From the NCBI RefSeq assembly GCF_014697375.1, contig NZ_JACJRS010000058.1, positions 1-34,217 of the forward strand: 34,217 nt of DNA. The letters run 5' to 3'. The notes below the pieces were generated by a model, which did not search any database, had not been told where the DNA came from, and saw only the letters and a list, made by a program, of their open reading frames with translations. This DNA is from Phormidium sp. FACHB-1136. GTDB lineage: Bacteria; Cyanobacteriota; Cyanobacteriia; Phormidesmidales; Phormidesmidaceae. The position numbers and the translations under genes were made by a program. Below are positions 1 to 7,388 of this stretch, piece after piece; the first letter of the stretch is position 1; each line of letters opens with the position of its first letter.

Positions 1-53
1 TGCTTCTGAAGCTCTTGCTTTTCCTCTGACGTTAGATAGTTTCTGACTCCCAT
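1..53 (-). CDS. IS630-family transposase, N-terminal fragment
   Basis: The first 17 codons (MGVRNYLTSEEKQELQK) match the start of cyanobacterial IS630-family transposases, recalled from the family rather than searched. The rest of the gene lies outside the window. DDE transposases of this family cut and paste at TA dinucleotides. An identical copy begins at 34165 on the opposite strand. Confidence 0.7.
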   Translation of the reverse strand, partial: MGVRNYLTSEEKQELQK

Positions 54-105
54 GGCTTATTCCAGAATTTTAATGTATTATACGCAGTTTAGATGACTAA
101 CAGCT
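1..105 (-). mobile_element. IS630-family element, left copy (5' end only)
   Basis: This 105-bp stretch is the exact reverse complement of 34113-34217. The element ends in AGCTGTTAGTCATC (read on the minus strand) and is followed at 106-107 by the dinucleotide TA. TA is the target that IS630/Tc1-mariner elements duplicate. The transposase start lies at position 53 on the minus strand and reads out of the window. The element interrupts hsdS, whose frame is open from 107 onward. Confidence 0.85.
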
Positions 106-106
106 T

Positions 107-769
107 ATCGCAGCCAAGCGCCGCCTTAAGCAAGGGTTGATGCAGCAGCTTCTCACAGGCAAACGGCGATTCCCAGAGTTTTCTCAAGATACTTGGGAAT
201 CTAAGCCTCTAGAGGAAATCGTATATATTCAAATGGGAACATCTCCTGCATCTCAATTTTACAATAATGAAAAATGTGGACTTCCTCTAGTTCAAGGCAT
301 GTCAAGCATTTTGAATGGTTATGCAGAGCCTAAGATATGGACAAGACAAATAACTCAGACAGCATTACCTAATGATATTTTACTGAGTGTTCGCGCTCCT
401 GTAGGTGTAGCTGCTAAAACACAACAACAGATATGTATTGGGCGAGGAATAGCATCTCTTAGGTCTAAAGAAGGCATCAATCAGGAGTTTATTTTTCAAG
501 CGCTTCAATTTTCAGAATTAAAATGGAGAAAACTGGTTAGAGGAAGCACGTTTGAAGCAGTAACCTCTGCTGAGGTCAAGAAATTTGCTATATCAACTCC
601 CTCTTCCTATGAAGAGCAGTGCAAGATAGCCCAATTTCTTAAGCTTTTTGATGATGAAATAGTGTTGAACTGTAGATTACTCAAGCTATTGATTTCTCAA
701 AAAAATGGCCTCATGCAAAAACTTCTAACAGGCGATATCCGCATTCCCGTATCTGAAGATACCCCATGA
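107..769 (+). pseudogene. hsdS: Type I restriction specificity subunit HsdS, 5'-truncated by IS630
   Basis: HsdS selects the DNA target of type I restriction-modification complexes through two target recognition domains (TRDs) separated by conserved helical repeats. Here the frame is already open at the IS junction (107) and reads IAAKRRLKQGLMQQLLTGKR, the usual end of the first conserved helical spacer. A complete second TRD follows, with a closing helical repeat that again ends in LMQKLLTGDIRIP. The first TRD is missing. A TAA at 98-100 inside the IS closes the frame upstream, so only a half-protein restarting near 137 (TTG) or 140 (ATG) could be made. The gene overlaps hsdR by ATGA at 766-769, indicating translational coupling. 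hsdM is not visible and is expected to the left. Half-HsdS proteins can sometimes dimerise, so residual function cannot be excluded. Confidence 0.88.
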
Positions 770-3700
770 CACCTTCCCCCTCCTTCATTCCCGAAAACAC
801 CCCTCCCTTTAGTGAGGATGATGTTTCTAAAATTCCGGCTGTGGCGCTGTTGATGAAGCTGGGCTATCAATATTTGTTGCCCAAAGAAACCTTAGCCCTG
901 CGGGGTGGGCGGCGGTCTAGCGTCATTTTGTATGGCGTGCTAGAGCAACAATTGCGAAACATGAACCGGATTCAGTTTCGGGGAGAAGAGATACCCTTTA
1001 CAGAAGGGAATATTGCCGAAGCCATTCGTGTCTTGCGAGATATGGAGGATGACGGCCTAGTGCGTACCAATGAAAAACTGTGGGATTTGTTGCGCCTAGG
1101 AAAAGCCTTGCCCCAAACCATCCAGGGTGATACGAAAAGCTTTACCCTGCACTACATTGATTGGGACAGACCCGAAAATAACGTCTACCACGTCACCGAT
1201 GAATTTGTTGTAGAAGCCAACGGTACCACCACAACCCGCCGACCGGATATTGTGTTGTTTGTGAATGGTATTCCCTTCTGCATCATTGAGTGTAAATGCC
1301 CTGGTTTGCCCGCTGGCAGAAATCCCATAGAAGAAGCCATTGATCAGCAAATTAGCAATCAGCAGACTTCAGAAATTCCTCGTTTATTTCACTATGCTCA
1401 ATTATTGCTGGTTCTGGCGATGAATGCCGCCAGCTATGGGGCCACAGGCACCCCTAAAAAGTTTTGGTCTGTTTGGAAAGAGCGACATCTAGATGAGGCG
1501 GCTCTACAGAAGATCGTGAATCAGCCCCTATCCGATGCGTTACTGGCCCATCTGTTTACGTCGGATCAATATCGGCTGCGGGGCAGCACTCCAGAGCAAG
1601 CGCGGCAATGGTTTGAGACCTTGCAAACAGCGGGGCGTTCCGTCACCGCCCAAGATATGACGCTCTATGCACTCTGTCGTCCAGAGCGGTTATTAGAACT
1701 GGCAGATAGATTCACTATTTTTGATGCGGGTGAGCGAAAAATTGCCCGTTACCAGCAATATTTCTGTGTCAAACGCATCCTAGAACGTATCCACACCTTT
1801 GATGCCGAAGGTGCCCGCCAGGGAGGCGTCGTTTGGCACACCCAGGGCAGTGGAAAATCTATCACCATGGTGCTATTAGCCGAAGCCATTGCCCGTGATC
1901 CTGCTATTCAAGATCCCAAAATTATCCTAGTGACTGATCGGGTTGATTTAGATGACCAAATCTATCGCACCTTTGATCACTGCGGGGTGGATCTGGTGCA
2001 AGCTAGAACCGGAACCCATTTACAGGAGCTATTAAAAGACCCAAAAGCTCGAATTATTACAACCCTGATCAATAAATTTCAGGCCATTCAAGATGAGACA
2101 AACGATAATCCCAACATCTTCGCCCTAGTAGACGAAAGCCACCGTACCCAGTTTGGCACCCTACACACCGCCATGCGACGGGTGCTAACGAGGGCTTGTC
2201 TAATTGGGTTTACGGGCACGCCACTGTGGGGCAAAGACAAAACGAAAAACACCATGGCCAAATTTGGGGGCCTCATCGACCGATACACCATTGGCCAAGC
2301 CGTACCCGATGGGGCCGTGTTGCCCTTGCTTTATGAAGGTCGCCATGTACCACAGGAGGTAGATCGTAAGCAAATTGACCTTTGGTTTAAGCGATATACC
2401 GCAGGGCTAACCGACCAACAACAGGCCGACCTAAAGCGCAAGTTTTCTACCGCCGAACAACTCAACCAAACCGAGCAAAAAGTTCGGGCCATCGCCTGGG
2501 ATATCAGCCATCACTATTCAACGGAGTGGCAGAAAACGGGTCTGAAGGCTCAACTTGTGACTCCATCAAAAGCCGCAGCTTTGCTGTATAAGCGGTTTCT
2601 AGATGAGTTTGGTAAAGTTACTAGCGAAGTGTTAATTTCTCCACCCGATACCCGCGAAGGCAGCACTGACATTGACGAGCTACAGGATGATGATCAACGA
2701 CCCAAGATTCAAGCATTTTGGAAGCAAATCATTGAACGCTATGGATCGGAGGACAGATATCAAAAAGACCTGATCAATCGGTTTAAGCATGGCGATGAAC
2801 CAGAAATAATTATTGTGGTTGATAAGCTCATTACAGGATTTGATGCACCTCGCAATACGGTTCTGTATCTCGCTCGTTCCCTCAAAGATCATCGTCTATT
2901 ACAGGCTATTGCACGGGTTAATCGGCTTTTAGACGGAAAAGATTTTGGCTATATTATCGACTACTATGGTGTACTGAAGCGCTTGGGCAAAGCCCTAGAT
3001 TTATACAGTTCGATGGAGGATGAATTTGACCCAGAGGATTTAGAGAATACCTTAACGGATGTCTCCGAAGAATGGCGAAAACTAGAGCAACGCCATAGTG
3101 ATCTGTGGGAGATATTCCAAGGCGTAAAAAACAAGCAAGACGTGAAGACTTTCCTTGTTCTGTTGGCCGATGAAGACCTACGATCTAAGTTTTACGAGCG
3201 GCTCTCTCTTTTTGCTCGTACTCTCAAAATTGCCCTAGCTAGTCTTGAATTCTATGATCAAACTCCGGAGACAAAAATTAATCGCTATAAAACGGATCTC
3301 AAATTCTTTATCGGCCTCAAAGCAGAATCGGCCCGACACTATGCAGAATGTGTTGACTTTAAGCAATATCAAGGATCCATTCAAAAGCTGCTGGATACCC
3401 ATGTGGGTACCGATGAAGTTGAGACCGTTGTTGAACCCGTTAATATCTTCGACAAAGAAGCTTTCCAGGCTGAAATAGATGCTCAAGATTCTTCGATTAC
3501 CAAGGCGGAGAGAATCGCAAACCGCACAAAACGAGCCATTACAGAGCGTCTGGAAGAAGACCCAGCTTTTTATACACCCTTTTCTAAAATGCTGGATGAC
3601 ATTATCCAGAGCATTAGAGCACACCGCTTTGATGACGCAGAGGCTCTGCTAAAACATGTTGAGGAGATTCGAGATAAGGTACGCGACCGCACAGGGGATG

Positions 3701-4107
3701 ACATACCCGACCGTCTACGCGATCATGATGTAGCCAAAGCCTACTACGGCGTAGTTCAGGAAAATTTGGCCGGGATCGGGTCGATCTATATTCCTTCAGA
3801 GAGGATGGAATCAGATGATCAGAGCCAGAGTGTTCAAGAAAGCGAAGGCGAATACCGAATTTCTAGATCATCCCCAAAATCCTTGAAAGAACTGAGTGTT
3901 GATATTGCCCTCCGAATTGAGTCTATTGTTAACGAACATCGGATAGTGAACTGGACTCAGAATATCGATGTTCAGAATCGTATGAAAACCATAATTGAGG
4001 ATATGCTCTTTGAGATTCAGGATGAGTACGATTTTGAACTGCACTTCGATACTATCGATATTATCCTTGAAAAATGCGTTGACATAGCACGGGTGCGGGT
4101 GCCATGA
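766..4107 (+). CDS. hsdR: Type I restriction endonuclease subunit HsdR
   Basis: HsdR is the ATP-driven translocase and nuclease of a type I restriction complex in the cytoplasm. The 1113-residue length is normal for the family. The N-terminal nuclease carries a PD-(D/E)xK signature (D161, then E175-C-K177 in IIECKCPG). The SF2 motor shows Walker A GSGKS at 361-365, a DESH box at 456-459, the segment LITGFDAPRN, and motif VI QAIARVNR at 713-720. The C-terminal helical part should contact the methylase core. Its start codon overlaps the hsdS stop (ATGA), and its own end overlaps the next gene by ATGA at 4104-4107, so the three genes form one tight operon. No frameshift is seen, so the subunit appears intact although hsdS is cut. 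Together with position beside cas12k, this suggests defence cargo of the CAST. Confidence 0.96.
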   Translation: MTPSPSFIPENTPPFSEDDVSKIPAVALLMKLGYQYLLPKETLALRGGRRSSVILYGVLEQQLRNMNRIQFRGEEIPFTEGNIAEAIRVLRDMEDDGLVRTNEKLWDLLRLGKALPQTIQGDTKSFTLHYIDWDRPENNVYHVTDEFVVEANGTTTTRRPDIVLFVNGIPFCIIECKCPGLPAGRNPIEEAIDQQISNQQTSEIPRLFHYAQLLLVLAMNAASYGATGTPKKFWSVWKERHLDEAALQKIVNQPLSDALLAHLFTSDQYRLRGSTPEQARQWFETLQTAGRSVTAQDMTLYALCRPERLLELADRFTIFDAGERKIARYQQYFCVKRILERIHTFDAEGARQGGVVWHTQGSGKSITMVLLAEAIARDPAIQDPKIILVTDRVDLDDQIYRTFDHCGVDLVQARTGTHLQELLKDPKARIITTLINKFQAIQDETNDNPNIFALVDESHRTQFGTLHTAMRRVLTRACLIGFTGTPLWGKDKTKNTMAKFGGLIDRYTIGQAVPDGAVLPLLYEGRHVPQEVDRKQIDLWFKRYTAGLTDQQQADLKRKFSTAEQLNQTEQKVRAIAWDISHHYSTEWQKTGLKAQLVTPSKAAALLYKRFLDEFGKVTSEVLISPPDTREGSTDIDELQDDDQRPKIQAFWKQIIERYGSEDRYQKDLINRFKHGDEPEIIIVVDKLITGFDAPRNTVLYLARSLKDHRLLQAIARVNRLLDGKDFGYIIDYYGVLKRLGKALDLYSSMEDEFDPEDLENTLTDVSEEWRKLEQRHSDLWEIFQGVKNKQDVKTFLVLLADEDLRSKFYERLSLFARTLKIALASLEFYDQTPETKINRYKTDLKFFIGLKAESARHYAECVDFKQYQGSIQKLLDTHVGTDEVETVVEPVNIFDKEAFQAEIDAQDSSITKAERIANRTKRAITERLEEDPAFYTPFSKMLDDIIQSIRAHRFDDAEALLKHVEEIRDKVRDRTGDDIPDRLRDHDVAKAYYGVVQENLAGIGSIYIPSERMESDDQSQSVQESEGEYRISRSSPKSLKELSVDIALRIESIVNEHRIVNWTQNIDVQNRMKTIIEDMLFEIQDEYDFELHFDTIDIILEKCVDIARVRVP

Positions 4108-4826
4108 AAGATATCACACAACATTCGCTTCAGGAGAAAGGTAAACACCTTTGCTATGATTTGAAACGAAGTAATCGTACGACCCTGGAAATCAGCGTGC
4201 ATCCAGACGGTAGAGTAGCGGTGACGGCTCCCTATGATATAGCCCTCGACAAAATTGAGACAAAGGTCAGAAAACGGCTTTCCTGGATTGAGAGAAATCT
4301 CCGAATCGTTGCTCAATTTCCCCAACCTCAAGCCCCTCGACAGTGGGTCTCCGGTGAGACTCACCTTTACTTAGGTCGGCAATATCGCTTAAAAATAGAA
4401 CTAGGAGAAGAACCCATCGTAAAGATGAAAGGGTCTTTTTTTAATGTTCTAGTATCTGACAAAACAGATGTAGAAACCATCCAAAAAGTGATGGAAAGAT
4501 GGTACCAAGATCATGCACGCCCCATCTTTGAGCAGCGCCTAAACCAGTGCTTACGTACCAGTAGACCATTTCTTGAGATTGAACAGGTAGATTTGATTGT
4601 TCGGAAGATGAAAAATCGGTGGGGAAGTTGCACTCCCACGGGTCGAATCATTCTCAACCTGAATCTAGTTAAAGCTCCAGTGCAATGCATCGACTACATT
4701 ATCATGCACGAACTTTGTCACTTAGCTGTTATGAATCACAGTGCAAAATTCTGGAGATTACTCTCAAAGTGTATGCCTGACTGGGAAAAAAGGCGGTTAA
4801 CGTTATCAAAGCTCGAAATCCTATAA
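4104..4826 (+). CDS. YgjP-like zinc metallopeptidase (DUF45/M48-like)
   Basis: This 240-residue protein has the YgjP/WLM-like layout: an N-terminal beta-rich half (IRNP-like SVHPDGRVAVTAPYD), then the conserved segment KMKNRWGSCTPTGRIILN, and a zinc site with H202-E203-L-C-H206 followed by H212 in NHSAKFWRLL. Family members are predicted metal-dependent hydrolases, and related genes often accompany type I restriction operons. Its start overlaps the hsdR stop (ATGA), so it is the last gene of the hsd operon. Its exact role there is not known; processing or quality control of restriction subunits is a guess. The gene ends 17 bases before the cas12k remnant, so the boundary between cargo and the CAST guide module lies at about 4827-4860. 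Confidence 0.88.
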   Translation: MKDITQHSLQEKGKHLCYDLKRSNRTTLEISVHPDGRVAVTAPYDIALDKIETKVRKRLSWIERNLRIVAQFPQPQAPRQWVSGETHLYLGRQYRLKIELGEEPIVKMKGSFFNVLVSDKTDVETIQKVMERWYQDHARPIFEQRLNQCLRTSRPFLEIEQVDLIVRKMKNRWGSCTPTGRIILNLNLVKAPVQCIDYIIMHELCHLAVMNHSAKFWRLLSKCMPDWEKRRLTLSKLEIL

Positions 4827-4843
4827 GTTGATGTGCATTTAAA

Positions 4844-5551
4844 GTGAAAGGCATTTGCCCTGGAACCAGCTTAACCCACCTCATTGCCCAGGCCAGACTT
4901 TTTAAGCTTTCCCTCCCAAACCCTTTTCCTCGGCCCCACCGCCCGCTCTACGTCGGTAGCCCCGCCATCTTAGCCGGAGTGAGCTTCGGGCTAGATAAAC
5001 CCGCCACCCTCGCCATTGTGGATATCACCACAGGCCGAGCCATCACCTATCGCAGCCTTCGACAACTCCTGGGCGAAGACCATCACCTGTTAAATCGGCA
5101 AAGGCAACGCCAACACCAAAAGGCCAAACAAAGACGCCACAACCAACTCAAGTTTGCCCCCAACCGCTAATCCGAGGGCGGCCTAGGAGACTACATCGAC
5201 GCCCTCCTCGCCCAGTCCATCGTTCAAACGGCCCAACAATACAACGCCAGCAGCATCGTCCTCCCCGACCTCACCCATATCCGAGAGGTTATCCAGAGCG
5301 AAATTCAAGCCAGGGCCGAGGAAAAAAGCCCAATTAAGGAAATACAAGACCAATATGCGCGAGCCTATCGCCGCAGCGTCCACCGCTGGAGCTACAACCG
5401 ACTTGCCCAAAAGATCCAATCCAAAGCACAGCAAGCAGGGCTAGCTGTCGAGAGCGCCAAACAACCGATCCAGGGCACCCCCCAAGAAAAAGCCCAGGGA
5501 GTTGCGCTGATAGGCTATCAATCTCGCAAACTCGGCCAAGGGTTGGCATAG
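4844..5551 (+). pseudogene. cas12k: Cas12k (type V-K effector), C-terminal remnant with in-frame stop
   Basis: Cas12k is the naturally nuclease-dead effector that guides type V-K transposons. The remnant reads NPFPRPHRPLYVGSPAILAG, then GVSFGLDKPATLAIVD, YRSLRQLLGEDHHLLNRQRQ, and after the stop SIVLPDL, VQ/IQSEIQARAEEK, VHRWSYNRL and KQPIQGTPQEKA. These follow the Cas12k C-terminal third in order and spacing, by recall of the family. The RuvC acidic residues are replaced, as expected (GVSFG and VLPDL where active nucleases carry D and E). A TAA at 5168-5170 interrupts the frame without changing it; CAA to TAA would explain it. The family is about 640 residues, and only about 235 codons remain. 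The N-terminal two thirds are absent, with the cargo peptidase directly upstream. Translation of a functional effector is not possible. TnpB is a less likely alternative because of the tracrRNA and array that follow. Confidence 0.92.
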
Positions 5552-5575
5552 TACTCCAGAACCATTACATTAACC

Positions 5576-5780
5576 CTTAGCGCCGCAATTCATGCCAGCA
5601 ATGGCCAATGTATTGTGCTAAATGCGAGCTAGTTTGACTGCCTAACCCGTAGTCTTGCTTTCTGGCTCAGGTGACTGTCCACCCAAAGGTCGTTGGTGCG
5701 CTGGCGATTGGAGGGCACGGGTCCCGTAGTGATGGTTACCACCTACACCTCCGATCAAGGAGGAATCCACCTAGACCCTA
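5576..5780 (+). ncRNA. Type V-K tracrRNA
   Basis: Directly after cas12k the sequence carries the conserved blocks of Cas12k tracrRNAs in order: TAGCGCCGCAATTCATGC, TAGTTTGACTG, AGTCTTGCTTTCTG, GGTGCGC, and a terminal hairpin CCTCC-GATCAA-GGAGG (5748-5763). The hairpin is followed by the anti-repeat AATCCACCT (5764-5772). These blocks match the Scytonema hofmannii CAST tracrRNA as I recall it. The anti-repeat is perfectly complementary to AGGTGGATT in the delocalised repeat (6264-6272), but pairs only poorly with the two array repeats. The 5' end is estimated from homology; the 3' end is uncertain by tens of bases. A small open frame here (from 5671) is not considered coding. Confidence 0.88.
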
Positions 5781-5973
5781 CCCTTGGCAAACCGAAGCAA
5801 AGGCAAAATGTCCGCTAGGTTCGCCAAACATCTCAAGAAACGACGGCACGTAGGTTTGTAGACACAAAACGCCGTTACCGTCGCTGGCCAGACCCCTCGA
5901 TTTTCCCAGTCATTCCACCTTTGCCAAAAAGGTCGCTGAAAAGCTTGGCAAATCAGGACTGCGCTTCACAGGG

Positions 5974-6121
5974 GGTTGCCTCACCCTTCGAGGCATGGGC
6001 GTGATTGAAAGTGAGCAACGGACGCCCTTTGTTGACAGCGCCTCTGAGGTTGCCTCACCCTTCGAGGCATGGGCGTGATTGAAAGCCCTTCTCCACGCAC
6101 ACTAGAATTCAGCGGCCAGAG
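5974..6121 (+). CRISPR. Two-repeat CRISPR array of the CAST
   Basis: Two identical 38-nt repeats lie at 5974-6011 and 6048-6085, separated by a 36-nt spacer (6012-6047). Each begins GGTTGCCTC, contains the stem GCCTC-ACCCTTC-GAGGC and ends GGGCGTGATTGAAAG. The terminal TTGAAAG is typical of type V-K repeats and sets the orientation (spacer 3' of repeat, same strand as cas12k). A second spacer of similar length may occupy 6086-6121, but no third repeat follows. The interval 5781-5973 between tracrRNA and array has no gene and probably serves as leader. The spacers match nothing I can see elsewhere in the window. Confidence 0.85.
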
Positions 6122-6132
6122 CAACGCTCTCT

Positions 6133-6169
6133 TGCATACCCCTTCCAACCATCGAAGAAGGGGTATGCA
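6133..6169. repeat. 13-bp perfect inverted repeat between array and homing repeat
   Basis: TGCATACCCCTTC (6133-6145) is repeated as its exact complement at 6157-6169 around an 11-base loop. No T-run follows, so it is not a classic intrinsic terminator. It could end or stabilise array transcription, or be a protein site. Confidence 0.6.
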
Positions 6170-6239
6170 TCTGTCCGGTCAAATTTCCCCATCAAACCCT
6201 TCCCATTACGGTATTTCTCAGACATTTGTACTACATCAA

Positions 6240-6294
6240 GGATGTCTGCGCTATGCTAAGCATAGGTGGATTGAAAGGCGCACTTCCTTCACAC
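6240..6294 (+). CRISPR. Delocalised CRISPR repeat with tRNA-Val homing spacer
   Basis: A degenerate repeat ending at 6277 has the stem CTATGC-TAA-GCATAG (6251-6265) followed by GTGGATTGAAAG, the same layout as the array repeats. Its upstream boundary is set by analogy to the 38-nt array repeat. The next 17 bases, GCGCACTTCCTTCACAC (6278-6294), are identical to the anticodon-arm region of the tRNA-Val gene on the minus strand (6488-6504). The matching gene site is preceded by GTA, which fits the GTN PAM of Cas12k. Type V-K CASTs are known to use such separate repeats with short spacers to home to tRNA genes. This fixes the assignment as a homing guide and not a chance repeat. Confidence 0.93.
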
Positions 6295-6311
6295 TTCGGG
6301 GTGAGAAGTGC
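6280..6311 (+). other. UUCG-capped hairpin overlapping the homing spacer
   Basis: GCACTTC (6280-6286) pairs with GAAGTGC (6305-6311), and TCAC (6289-6292) pairs with GTGA (6301-6304). The tip is C-TTCG-G at 6294-6299, with a two-base bulge and one mismatch. The 5' arm lies inside the homing spacer. The structure could define the 3' end of the short guide RNA or act as a weak terminator; no T-run is present. Confidence 0.55.
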
Positions 6312-6312
6312 A

Positions 6313-6449
6313 TTTAAGCGACACACAATGTGTGATCGATTCGTTGGCAAGCCCTAAACGACACGAATTCGATAAGGCGACAACGAATCAGTTAAGACGA
6401 CACGAAAGTGTGATCGATGACAACTAAATCGTTATTCGACACTTTTACA
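6313..6449 (-). repeat. CAST right end with phased TnsB-type binding motifs
   Basis: GACA cores start at 6320, 6360, 6379, 6399, 6419 and 6438, giving spacings of 40, 19, 20, 20 and 19 bases, so they lie on one helical face with one position (about 6340) lost. Read inward from 6449 on the minus strand the end is TGTAAAAGTGTCG, followed by TTGTCATC, GTGTCGTC, TTGTCGCC and GTGTCGTT. This resembles the TGTACAGTGAC terminus and TGTC-rich repeats of characterised V-K transposons. The predicted 5-bp target duplication is GTATG at 6450-6454. Its partner would be at the left end, outside the window. Confidence 0.87.
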
Positions 6450-6452
6450 GTA

Positions 6453-6524
<72 letters not shown>

Positions 6525-6535
6525 GTCGGTCTTCT

Positions 6536-6565
6536 AAAGTAGCACAGGATGCGGTTTTAACTCAA
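6536..6565 (-). promoter_or_regulatory. Possible tRNA-Val promoter
   Basis: On the minus strand TTGAGT (6565-6560) is followed after 18 bases by TACTTT (6541-6536), 11 bases before the tRNA 5' end. The spacing suits a housekeeping promoter, but the -10 match is weak. Confidence 0.35.
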
Positions 6566-6668
6566 CTTATTTCCCAAGTTTTCTGCCAAGGGGGTGAGGG
6601 GTTGTGTCAAAGTTCAGCCAGGTGGGACGGACTTCCCATGTTGCCGGAGTGGCGAGGAGGGGATGTGC

Positions 6669-7139
6669 CTAGGCAATGTCGGTGGGGATGGGGTTGGCTT
6701 GGGTTTGGGCGAGTTGGGCTTGAATAAGGGCTTCTAGGTCTTGGCGGCGTACTTCGATGCCTTGGCTGGCTTGGCCAGGGGTTTCACAGAAGATGAGGCT
6801 GTCGATGGGTTTCATGGCCAGCAGTTGGAACAGGATGGTGATGACGGGGACGGGGAGGGCCATCACCTGGGGGTCTTTGATGGTGGCTTGGCTGGCGGCG
6901 GCGTCTTGCAGGGTGGGGTAGGCGTAGACGACGTTTTTGCGGGTGTTGGGCTGGGTGCGGTTGGTGAGGGCCGTCATCACCCAGCTTTGCTCTAGGTTTT
7001 GCAGGATGTAGTACTGGGGGTGCTTGAGCTGCACGGCGATGGCCCTGAGGGTGGGGGCAATGGCGGCCACGGCGTCTGGGTTAATCAGGTGGCTGGGGGT
7101 GTTTTGAATCAGGTCGGCAATTTGGTCGTCAAGGGTCAT
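6669..7139 (-). CDS. Conserved cyanobacterial hypothetical protein
   Basis: This 156-residue soluble protein has no signal peptide, membrane segment or catalytic motif that I can see. The sequence has a helical N-terminus (DDQIADLIQNTP), a mid-region that reads like a small alpha/beta fold (YYILQNLEQSWVMTAL, VVYAYPTLQDAA), and a hydrophobic strand (VPVITILFQLL) before IDSLIFCETPG. Its length and clean frame, coding bias and lack of overlap with another good gene support it as real. It faces away from hetZ and ends about 145 bases from tRNA-Val. I do not recognise the family, so no function is proposed. Confidence 0.75.
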   Translation of the reverse strand: MTLDDQIADLIQNTPSHLINPDAVAAIAPTLRAIAVQLKHPQYYILQNLEQSWVMTALTNRTQPNTRKNVVYAYPTLQDAAASQATIKDPQVMALPVPVITILFQLLAMKPIDSLIFCETPGQASQGIEVRRQDLEALIQAQLAQTQANPIPTDIA

Positions 7140-7388
7140 GGAGGGGAATCTGGGTATGGGAACGGAGACAAGCCCTAGCGGATCAATAGTTTTACGGAGA
7201 AATGCTAGACTTGGCCTAAGGGATAGAAAGGATGATCGACGGGAATTGCCCTCCCACGGGGAAGGCTTCGGTTTTTTCCGGTGTCATCTGTTCAGTATAG
7301 AGTAGGGCTGTAGTTTCGGGTTTAGATCAGAGGGTACGGCGGGCGCATCTACATCGCCTTCAGGCACCTGAATATCGCACATCGGCCT

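Larger units (their letters stand above)
1..6449 (+). mobile_element. Type V-K CRISPR-associated transposon (CAST), right-hand part
   Basis: Type V-K CASTs have the order left end, tnsB, tnsC, tniQ, cargo, cas12k, tracrRNA, CRISPR, right end. The window shows the later part of that order on the plus strand: restriction cargo, a cas12k remnant, a tracrRNA, a short CRISPR array, a delocalised homing repeat and a right end with phased TnsB-type motifs that stops at 6449 beside tRNA-Val. The left end and the transposition genes are not visible. The region from 1 to about 4830 is assigned to the element by gene order and orientation, so that part is inference. The copy is probably immobile by itself in its RNA-guided mode because cas12k is broken. 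Confidence 0.88.

Noticed and set aside
4844-5170. Stand-alone 108-residue hypothetical gene
   Set aside because: Its frame continues after the stop with matching Cas12k sequence, so it is part of a broken cas12k, not a gene of its own.
4844-5551. TnpB of an IS605/IS607 element
   Set aside because: RuvC acidic residues are replaced as in Cas12k, no C-terminal zinc finger is present, and a Cas12k tracrRNA with repeats follows.
5671-5853. Small open frame in the tracrRNA region
   Set aside because: It overlaps conserved tracrRNA blocks and has no ribosome site or recognisable protein.
6069-6317. Open frame across the second CRISPR repeat and homing repeat
   Set aside because: It spans repeats, a palindrome and the homing spacer, all better explained as RNA features.
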